A stretch of DNA of 64,000 nt. Source: Deinandra increscens subsp. villosa (Eukaryota; Streptophyta; Magnoliopsida; Asterales; Asteraceae). The stretch spans positions 121,616,957-121,680,956 of the forward strand of contig JBCNJP010000007.1 of the NCBI GenBank assembly GCA_039602395.1. Reading direction: 5' to 3'. The notes under the pieces were generated by a model. That model did not search any database. It saw only the letters and a list, made by a program, of their open reading frames with translations, and was not told where the DNA came from. Positions 41,424 to 50,600 of the stretch are shown piece after piece. Both the position numbers and the translations under genes were made by a program. How positions within the stretch are numbered: the first letter of the stretch is position 1; each line of letters begins with the position of its first letter.

Positions 41424-43214
41424 TGATGTGCAAAAATCGATCTATAAAAATAACCTAAATTATCCTAGACCTAGACACACTAAATTAAAACCCAATTAAC
41501 CTCAAACTAGACCGACTCAACAGGCAAGTGAACCTATCGGATGTAGAATAGCTATCGGCAGACCGGGGTCGAACCCTAGAGACACTAAAAGACAAAATTA
41601 ACTATGAAAAGTAAATTACTGATTAATTGGTGAAAATTGATTTTGTTTTGGAAAATTGACTAACTAATTAAATTAACTAAAATTAACTAATTACCTAAAC
41701 TTACTAAAATTAGAAACTGCTAAAATTGGAAATTACTAAAAATGGAAAGCAAACCACAAACTCAAACTCTAGAACCAAAAACCAAATATGACGAGAAATA
41801 CCACCTAGACCTAGACTCCTGATTAATGCTATCGACTTCTCTTGGCTTATGACAAAATGATGGAACCAGGATCTAATCACTCAACCTATCAAAACCCTAC
41901 GAGCCCCCGAATCACTCTCCGGATGTTACTGATAAGATCCCTAAAGGTTGGAATACGCACACTGGTTAGTTAGTTCACCTTTTAAGTCCATCCTAACTGG
42001 TTATCTTACCGCTCGAACAAATGGTTCACCTTTTAAGTCCGTCCCATCTCAATTACCCTAGCCACCCTCGGATATACCTAAAGCACACCTAGAATAACCG
42101 GAGCTACCTCTAATCTCTATGATTAACACGAATAACAAGCAAGCCGAATCCCTAGGACATCTCCTTTTAAGACAATGCACCCCTAGTTCATTAACCAACC
42201 CGATTACCCGTTAAACCTGTACCTTTTGAGTCTCCAATCTAGCAGCACATTACAATCAAAGCCACAATTAACAACCAAAACTATAGTCCGGGACGTCTCC
42301 TAAACCACTCCTTAGAAACTAACCCTAAAGTCAGAATCTTTAGATAATTTACCCAACCCGAAAGACATTCGAAGGTAAACCAAGTTCCAATTATCAATCA
42401 CAACTTCCACATGCAACACACATATGCATTAACCACAGAAAATTAGAGGGATTTCAATAAGATAACACAACCCAAGCAATAATTATCATAATAACCAAGA
42501 AAAGTCGAATAACATCAATCAATCATCCATACGGTCTAAGTGGTACTAGAGATTTAGCCTAGCATCATAAACATGTCACAAGAACAGAACATAACAGTAG
42601 GAAAATTCATAATCAGAATCTGGTCTATGGAAAACAAGAGTCAAAACGAATGATTAAGAACCCGGGAATGCGATTGTGAGTCGAATTCTTCAATCCTTAT
42701 GCTCCAATGGCTTCAATCTTGTCCTTCTGCTCTGAAAATCGTCTCCAGTGGCTCTGAGATACGGCAAGACGGATGTAATTCGAATGGAAACCCCGCATTG
42801 TATTTATAAGTGTGAAATTAGGGTTTTCCGGAAAAAACACCTCCAAGCGTATCGCTTGGAGGACTTCTGATCAGCAGGCGATACGCCTGGACCCACAAAT
42901 CGACAAATTAGTCGGGTCAACGTTTAATGAACCGCCTTTGACTTTCCAGCAGCAAGCGTATCGCTTGCAACTCCCTTGGCACTAGGCGATACGCCTGGTG
43001 CATAATTTTCAGCATTTTCCTTCTATTTTCTTCTCAATTCTTCTCCGATGCTCGTTTCTCTCGGGAAATGTGCCAAAACTGCAACTTTACTATAAAACAC
43101 ATATTAAGACACTAATAAAAAAAAAACAACTAAAAACCTATGGAAATTGACTCGAAAGACTCTCAAAACGACTCGAAAACGTAAAGGAAAACCGATGTGT
43201 TTTGCAACACATCA
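41424..43214 (-). repeat. 3' LTR of the Athila element
   Basis: It starts TGATGTGCAAAAATCG and ends GCAACACATCA (TGATGTG/CACATCA inverted ends). It matches 53387-55181 with about 25 substitutions and several small indels by eye. It carries four short GC-rich hairpins (42841-42996). Confidence 0.96.
42841..42996. repeat. Four GCG-TAT/ATA-CGC hairpins in the left LTR
   Basis: Each is a short perfect stem with a three-base loop: arms CTCCAAGCG/CGCTTGGAG with loop TAT (42841-42861), CAGGCG/CGCCTG with loop ATA (42875-42889), GCAAGCG/CGCTTGC with loop TAT (42952-42968), and AGGCG/CGCCT with loop ATA (42984-42996). Types alternate. The same four are present in the right LTR at 54807-54827, 54841-54855, 54918-54934 and 54949-54963. 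Confidence 0.93.
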
Positions 43215-43232
43215 AATATCCCCCCACTTAAC
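43215..43232 (-). other. Polypurine tract of the Athila element
   Basis: The minus strand reads AAGTGGGGGGATATT immediately before the LTR TGATGTG. It gives the element's minus orientation. Confidence 0.85.
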
Positions 43233-44859
43233 CTTTTTTCGTCCCCGAAAAACCTGCAAATGGAATCATAACCTGAGAATTTGGCTTCCAACTTTTTCAA
43301 TTTCATCAATTTCAATTCTATCAATCTATTCACATCCCGGTAGCGATTATCGATATTTCGATCCGATTAAACCCAACACTAACCTTTGAGCCCCCAAGGT
43401 GTTTACAAATTACCGAATACTTTTCAATCTGCCTATGTGTCCCACTCTAGAGAGATCTAGTTCAACCTAATCCCGATTCATATTCAGTCCGAATAAAGGG
43501 TAATAAAGATATAACTTTTTGATTTTTCCCACCCCCCTTAAATCAGATACAAAAATGTCCAAAGAATGATGGAATTAGATGGAACGTGAAGTGCTTGAGC
43601 ATTTATTTCTAAACTACCATATCGTTTCACCTCTTCTATTTATTTATATATTTTTTCATTTTCTTTCTTTTTTTTTTTTTTTTTATATATATAATTGGTC
43701 ACTTTTACCTAAAATTACCAACGGACATCATCAGAGGCATTCTTTCACAAGGTCTTACCCCCGAAATCATACATGAGTGTTTTGCCCGCGAGATCCGGAA
43801 CATCATCAGAGGTACTTACCACGGGATACTATCCTTAGTTCGTACATGAGTAGTTTGCCCCTTCACTCTAATTCATTAACCAATTATTACCTAGTATGCT
43901 CATTATGGAGAATGGGGCGCCGTTATTTCTCGGATTTGCTTTCGCAAAAAGATCATAACGTGCCAGGTATTCTAAGGACATAGAAGTATCTAGCCTAAAG
44001 GGGTCTCTTTCCTCCTAATCCTCAGTTTCAGTATTCCTATCACTCCTAAAATGTGAACCCACCAGCAGACTGATTATTTACATATTTATACAAGTAAACA
44101 CAATGGGATATTTAATCTTTACTAAGCTAGCTGGGCCTACCAATACATCACTAACCGGTAATGCTTTCAACTGTTAATTACATTTATCATTTAAACACTT
44201 AATCGGACAACCAATTCTCGGGTTTTACCTATCATCTCCCATTTTAAACTGCAGAATTAATCAGAAACATTTTTCAATTTTTTCAATTTTTTTGTTGTTT
44301 TTTTTTTTCAAACAAAATTCACACTTTGAACAAACTCACTAAAACTGACTCAAATAACGAGACACGACACGTAGTCTCCCCATCCCCACACTTGAAACTC
44401 ACATTGTCCCTAATGTGAACTGAGAAAAGACTTAAAGAAATAAAAATAAATAAAAAACAGAAAAATAAATAAAGACTGAAAAATAAAAGAGAAAAAAAAA
44501 TGGAACAGACTCCCCTGATAGAATCGGCATGAATGAAAGAAGTCTCGTTCCTCGCCCTCCAATTCGAACGTGATATCGAAACTCATTAACTCCGAAATTG
44601 CATCAAAAGAAATCGTCACGGACGAAAGCGGCGTCTAACAAACCAAGTTCTAACAATCACAGCGAACCAAAATCACAGCAGCATATATATATCAAACAAA
44701 CCACCCAACCGGTTAACCCCGTACAAATTCCCAGATATCAGAATATTAAAATATTAATACAGACCATGATAATAAAAACAAAAATAAAGAAAAAGTACAA
44801 GGATGTGAAATAACCGATCAACTGGCCGCTGCTGCTATCAAAAGTCATCAAACCATCAG
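43233..44859 (-). other. Non-coding 3' region of the Athila element
   Basis: No protein domain is seen. Two similar passages (around 43716-43770 and 43771-43860) share GGACATCATCAGAGGCAT-like and CATCATCAGAGGTACTTACC-like phrases and CATACATGAGTG/CGTACATGAGTA. A/T homopolymer runs are common (43660-43690, 44275-44310, 44430-44500). Confidence 0.55.
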
Positions 44860-46104
44860 CTACTCCTCCCCAGCATCATCATCAGAATCATCAGGCTCAT
44901 CATCTCCAGCCTCAGGCTCACGGAAGAACTCAGGTACCTCGAACCCCTGAGCAACATACAAACCTCTGATAGCCCTATCCTGCAGATCCATCCGCAACAT
45001 CATCTCATCCCTAAGCATCTCCAACGTCAACGGCTCAGCTCTCGGCGCCCTAACAGGTCTAGCAACCGGAGGCCTCTCAGCCCTCTGCGGAATCCGCCTC
45101 CTCGCAGGGGCTCCAACCTCAACCCATCTCGGGGGATCATCAAACGGGCAAAAACCTGCCTTCCGCATATCCAATAAACTATAAGGTAATGTCGGCGGAC
45201 CAGCAGTCAAATGCGAAGGCCTATACATCTCCAAAACCCCCAGACGCTCAGCTAACCTACCAATGTATGGACCCAGATCCAACCTCGCCTCCGGCCCACC
45301 CTTGCGGGGCCGGGCAACTGACTGAACGAAAACGGCAGCGAGGTTGGTCGGGTGTCTCTCCACCAGCGACCTCAGACAAAACAGATCCAACATGTTGACC
45401 TTATCGGCCCCAGCACGTCTCCCAATCAATGAACACGCAAGAATCCTATGCACATACCTCAAAACCGGATCCCTGATCGCAGAAGCTACTAAACCAGCCG
45501 TATACGGCGCATCAGATATCGTCTCCCAGAACTCTCTCAGATGACCATCAACAACATAAAACTGCTTGGCCTTCTTGGCCGTCCCTCTCAAACTCCTCCT
45601 AAACTCAGATGTGGCGACCTCCTCCTGTGTATAGAAACCCAACGCTACAGCAAACTGAGGCACGCTCATCTCAAACAAATGCCTCCCGAGGGCAAAAGAA
45701 ACGCAGACCGGAGAATCAAACTCCTTACTATCATATTTCCATGTCGAATGGAACTCCACGGTCAGCTCTCTATACTGGGGCCCATCACAAGCTAGGACTC
45801 TCCTCCATCTCTCATCTAGCATCGCCTCTATCCGGGCTCTAGCAGCCATCCTATCCATCAAATCCCAGTCGAACGTCCGGTGCTGAAGCAGGTCCAGGCG
45901 CATAAAAGTCTCGCAGCGCTCACCCTCATAGGTGCCCTGAAACTGCAACAGAGTGTGGTCCTCAAGCCGGCGCTCCTCAACCGGCGGCAGCTCCTCCTCA
46001 TAGTTCGGTAGGACCTCGGCTGCCAAATATGGAATCCTCGATCTGTGATGAATAACCTTGGTGGTTTTCTGCTTCTTCCTCGAGCCACTACCAGAAGCCT
46101 CCAT
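44860..46104 (-). CDS. Athila ORF1-family protein (second ORF, env-like position)
   Basis: The frame of 414 codons starts MEASGSGSRKKQKTTKV, which has a basic, nuclear-signal-like RKKQK stretch, and ends in a very acidic tail (EPEAGDDEPDDSDDDAGEE). The middle (QFAVALGFYTQEEVATSEF, VHRILACSLIGRR, VNMLDLFCLRSLVER) resembles the Arabidopsis retrotransposon ORF1 (ATHILA) family, a plant retrotransposon protein of unknown function. In this element it lies downstream of pol, where other Athila elements have an envelope-like ORF. I see no signal peptide or clear transmembrane helix, so an envelope role is not supported. The frame is intact. Confidence 0.75.
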   Translation of the reverse strand: MEASGSGSRKKQKTTKVIHHRSRIPYLAAEVLPNYEEELPPVEERRLEDHTLLQFQGTYEGERCETFMRLDLLQHRTFDWDLMDRMAARARIEAMLDERWRRVLACDGPQYRELTVEFHSTWKYDSKEFDSPVCVSFALGRHLFEMSVPQFAVALGFYTQEEVATSEFRRSLRGTAKKAKQFYVVDGHLREFWETISDAPYTAGLVASAIRDPVLRYVHRILACSLIGRRAGADKVNMLDLFCLRSLVERHPTNLAAVFVQSVARPRKGGPEARLDLGPYIGRLAERLGVLEMYRPSHLTAGPPTLPYSLLDMRKAGFCPFDDPPRWVEVGAPARRRIPQRAERPPVARPVRAPRAEPLTLEMLRDEMMLRMDLQDRAIRGLYVAQGFEVPEFFREPEAGDDEPDDSDDDAGEE

Positions 46105-47684
46105 ACCTGCAAAACAGATTTAACAGTGATATCCAAGCAACACACATCAATCACAAACTATTTTTTTTTGGATTTTTAATTTTTTTTTTATTTTATATAA
46201 ATGAATAAATAAATAACTGAAAAGAAAACGGGATTTAAAACTAGAAACAGATTGCTTAAAACAAAAGAAAAGAAACACAAAAAATTTTCAGAAAAATCGG
46301 GCATGACCCGTTCGTTTACCGAGCAAAACCAGTTCTTCACAAAACCTGTTAACAATATAATTCAGCCAATCAACCCAGAATTCCAGATTCAATCATCCCG
46401 AAACAAATCGATCAAACTAAAGTCATTTAATGCGCCTGCATAGTTTCAAACAAACCTAATCCAACATAACCCGATTAATAAGTATAGAACGCAGAGCAGG
46501 GTATTCAACAAGATCAAAGCTACTAACAGGATATATCAGCAAACAAAGTAGGGCTAAATAAGCGATCCTAAAACCAAACAATCCTGAACTCCGTCAAATT
46601 GTGACTAACTTCAATAAATTTGCCTCAACTAAACATCATTCATCTAAAATAAACAAAATTTATCCCAGGCCACGCAGCAAGTACAAACAATAGCTAACAA
46701 AGAATCAACCAAATGCAACTTTTAATCAAAATGCGGAACCAAAATGCAACAGGAGATTCACGAAAATCATACCTGGAAGCGCGATAAGCTAAAAAAAAAT
46801 TATAGAGAATGAAGCCGGCAGTCTCTGGCCGATCAACCGCAGCGGCGGCTTGGCGGAGCTCGCGGGAGCGGCGGCTGTGGTGAGTCTGTGGAGGTGGTGG
46901 TTCTGGCGTAAAGTTAGGGTTCGGATGGTGAAGGAGGTGGTGGCTGGTCGTCGGGGCGGTAAGTGTAGCCGGCTGTGACGGTGTGGTAATGGCGGCTTCG
47001 CGGAGGCGGAGCGGCGGGCCGGTGGCGGATTGGCAGATGAGAACGAGTGGTGGGTGGCGGCGGGTCGGAGGTGTGATGGAGACGGTGGTGGTGATGGTGG
47101 GCGTGGCGTCGGAGGCGGCGGATGAGAATGGTAGTGTGCGGCTGTGACGGTGGTAGATGGCGGTGTGAAAGTTGGGGTGGTTTAGGGTAAATGGGGACGA
47201 AGGGGTGTTTTATCCGAGATTTTTTTTTCTCGGTCTGTCGTCTGCAAGCGTATCGCTTGCTGAATTTTAATGTTGTAGGCGATACGCTTGAAACTGTTGA
47301 CCGCCTTTTTGACCACACTTCCAGGCGTATCGCTTGGAGAAAGTCTCAACCCAGGCGATACGCTTGGAACGATATTTCCAGGGAATTTTTGAGATTTCCC
47401 ATACTTAGCCAATTTTTTCAAGTTTTCAAAAAATTTTCAATGACTCTGGATTTTTAAAGCCCTGTGATTTTATACTAACCAAAACATACCTGAGGCTCCA
47501 TTTCCGCATGAATTCGCGTTTCCAGCATCCTTCAATTTCCTGCAACATCGAACAAACACACAAACGCAACAAACCGAAAACACACGAAAAACGAAAAAAA
47601 AACACACGAAAATAAAGAAAACAAAAATGCACAAACTATACAAACTCTACAACTCGGATTTTCACCGAGTACTTACCTCTTCGA
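46105..47684 (-). other. Long spacer between pol and the second ORF, with a GC-rich tract and hairpins
   Basis: 46810-47170 is strikingly G-rich on the plus strand (repeated GGCGG, GGTGG, GGTGGTG). The frame read through it on the minus strand (His/Pro-rich) is low complexity, not a recognised protein. 47244-47367 holds four more hairpins of the LTR type. 46105-46800 and 47370-47684 are AT-rich with no domain. The spacer may carry signals for expressing the second ORF. Confidence 0.6.
47244..47367. repeat. Four GCG-TAT/ATA-CGC hairpins in the internal spacer
   Basis: Positions are 47244-47260 (GCAAGCG/CGCTTGC, loop TAT), 47276-47290 (AGGCG/CGCTT, loop ATA), 47321-47337 (CCAGGCG/CGCTTGG, loop TAT) and 47351-47367 (CCAGGCG/CGCTTGG, loop ATA). 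The last three mix the two arm types of the LTR hairpins, so their stems contain a G-T or C-A position. The GCGTATCGC/GCGATACGC core is kept. Confidence 0.92.
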
Positions 47685-50600
47685 TCATTCGTCATTAAAG
47701 TTTTGGAGAGGCAAATTCTCCACATCCGTTTCGATTGGTCCTCCAATGTAGTGCTTCAACCTGTGACCATTGACTTTCCACTCTCCACTATCAGACTCTA
47801 ACTCAACCGTCCCATATGGGAAAACCTGTTTCACAATGTATGGTCCCCTCCACCGGGACTTCAGTTTACCGGGAAACAATTTCAATCTAGAATCATAAAG
47901 CAACACCCGATCCCCACACTTAAACTCTTTCCTACCCTTCAACCTACGATCATGTAATGCCTTGGTTCTCTCTTTATTACTCCAAGATCTCTCGTAAGCT
48001 TCATTCCTTAACTCCTCTACCTCATGGATTTGGAGAAACCGGTCCTTCGCGGATTTTGCTAAATCTATGTTAACCGCTCTAATTGCCCAATATGCCTTAT
48101 GTTCAAGTTCGACCGGTAGATGACACGTTTTCCCATAAACCATCATAAAGGGCGTGGTTCCAATGGGTGTTTTGTAAGCAGTGCGAAAAGCCCATAACGC
48201 ATCATCTAACTTATCGGACCAATCCTTGCGATTGCTTCCGACAGTTTTCTCCAAAATCCTCTTAACCCCTCTGTTAGCATTCTCCACTTGACCGCTCGTT
48301 TGTGGATGGTAAGCGGTCGAAGTCCTATGATTCACTCCATATCTAGCTAACACCTTCTCCATTTGGGCATTGCAAAAATGCGTGCCCCTATCACTAATCA
48401 ACACCTTAGGGGTTCCAAACCTACTAAACAGAATCCTCAAAAACCTCACAACCACACGCGCATCATTAGTAGGCAAGGCTTGAGCCTCAACCCACTTAGA
48501 AACATAGTCTATCGCGACAAGAACGTACCGGTTCCCCCGGGATGGTGGAAATGGACCCATGAAGTCAATGCCCCATATATCAAACACTTCAACACTCTGG
48601 ATAGGATGTTGGGGCATCTCATTCCGGGAGGAAATGTTACCGACACGCTGACAAGCATCACACTTTTTCACAAACTCATGAGCATCCTTAAACAAAGTCG
48701 GCCAATAAAACCCTGAATCTAAAACTTTCCTAGCAGTATAGGATGGACCAAAATGTCCACCCGATGGCCCCTCATGACAATGCCTAAGAATGTCTAACCC
48801 CTCCTCTCTACTCACGCATCTCCTAAACGAACCGTCAACTCCTACACGAAACAAGTATGGAGCATCCCAAATGTAATGTCTAGAATCAGAAATGAACTTC
48901 TTTCTTTGTTGGGATGTCAAACCATCCATCAGCATGCCATGTGCTAAATAATTCGCCATATCGGAAAACCATGGCATGCCTTGCTCCTCCGCACTCGTCA
49001 ATCCAACAAACTCTCCACTCACTGTCATAGCACTCTCAAACGGGAAAGTGTCCCCGATGGCCTCCTCTCTCAGTTTCTCTCTCTCGGGGTCCTCAAGGCG
49101 CGACAGATGGTCGGCCGCTACGTTCTCCGCCCCCTTCTTATCCCTAATCTCAATATCAAACTCAGACAACAAAAGAATCCACCTAATCAAACGAGGTTTC
49201 GCATCCTTCTTCGCAAACAGGTATCGCAATGCAGCGTGATCGGTGTAAACGATGGTTTTGGAAAGGACGAGGTAAGAACGGAATTTGTCGAATGCGTAAA
49301 CGACGGCGAGAAGCTCCTTTTCGGTGGTCGTGTAATTCTCCTGAGCGTTGTCTAAGGTCTTGCTTGCGTAGTAAATGGGATGGAAATGTTTCTCTCTACG
49401 TTGCCCTAAAACAGCCCCTACCGCAAAATCACTCGCGTCGCACATAAGCTCAAACGGTAAACTCCAATCGGGGGCTATCAAAATAGGCGCACTCACTAAT
49501 CTCTCCTTCAGAAACTCAAACGCTTTCAGACAACTCTCATCAAACTCAAAATCCACATCCTTCTCTAAGAGACGGGTCATGGGTCTAGTGATTTTGGAAA
49601 AATCCTTAATGAACCTACGATAGAACCCTGCATGACCTAAGAAACTCCTAACAGATTTGACATTAGTGGGTGGCGGAAGCTTGCTAATCGTCTCAATCTT
49701 AGCTCTATCAACCTCAATTCCAGCACGAGAAATCTTATGACCTAAAACTATCCCCTCAGTGACCATGAAATGACATTTCTCCCAGTTAAGCATCAGTTTG
49801 GTCTCTACACATCTAGCCAACATCCTCTCTAAATTACCTAAGCACTGATCGAATGAACTCCCGAACACAGAAAAATCATCCATAAAAACCTCCATGGAAG
49901 TCTCGATCATATCCTGAAAAATGGCCACCATACACCTCTGAAATGTGGCCGGAGCGTTACACAGCCCGAATGGCATACGGCGATACGCGAAGGTACCGTA
50001 TGGGCATGTGAAGGTGGTTTTCTCCTGATCCTCGGGTGCAATAGGAATCTGGAAATAACCGGAAAACCCGTCGAGAAAACAGTAATACTGCTGACCCGAC
50101 AAACGCTCCAACATCTGATCGATAAAGGGTAATGGGAAGTGGTCTTTCCTAGTGGCATCGTTAAGCTTACGGTAATCTATGCACACTCTCCATCCTGTGA
50201 CGGTCCTACTCGGGATCAACTCGTGTTTCTCATTCATCACAACCGTCATGCCTCCCTTCTTCGGAACTACCTGAACCGGGCTAACCCATGTAGAATCAGA
50301 GATCGGATAAATCAGGCCCGCGTCCAGTAGTTTGAGAACCTCCTTCTTCACAACCTCCTTCATGTTCGGATTTAGTCGCCTCTGAGGTTGGACCACAGGT
50401 TTATACTCATCCTCCATGAGTATGCGATGCGTGCAAAACAAAGGGCTTATACCCTTGATATCAGACAATCTCCACGCAATCGCCTGCTTATGCGCTCGCA
50501 GAACCTGTATCAATTTCCTCTTCTCCTCCTCCGTCAAAGTGGCAGAAATAATGACGGGTAAACGGGACTCACCCTCTAAGAAAGCGTACTCTAGATGAGA

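Noticed and set aside
42841..42996. Regularly spaced short palindromes as a CRISPR-like array
   Set aside because: The spacing is irregular, copies are in the LTRs of a plant retrotransposon, and no spacer-repeat pattern exists.
46914..47318. His/Pro/Arg-rich frame of 134 codons in the Athila spacer
   Set aside because: It is a translation of a G-rich repeat tract with no domain, and other frames of the same tract are equally open.
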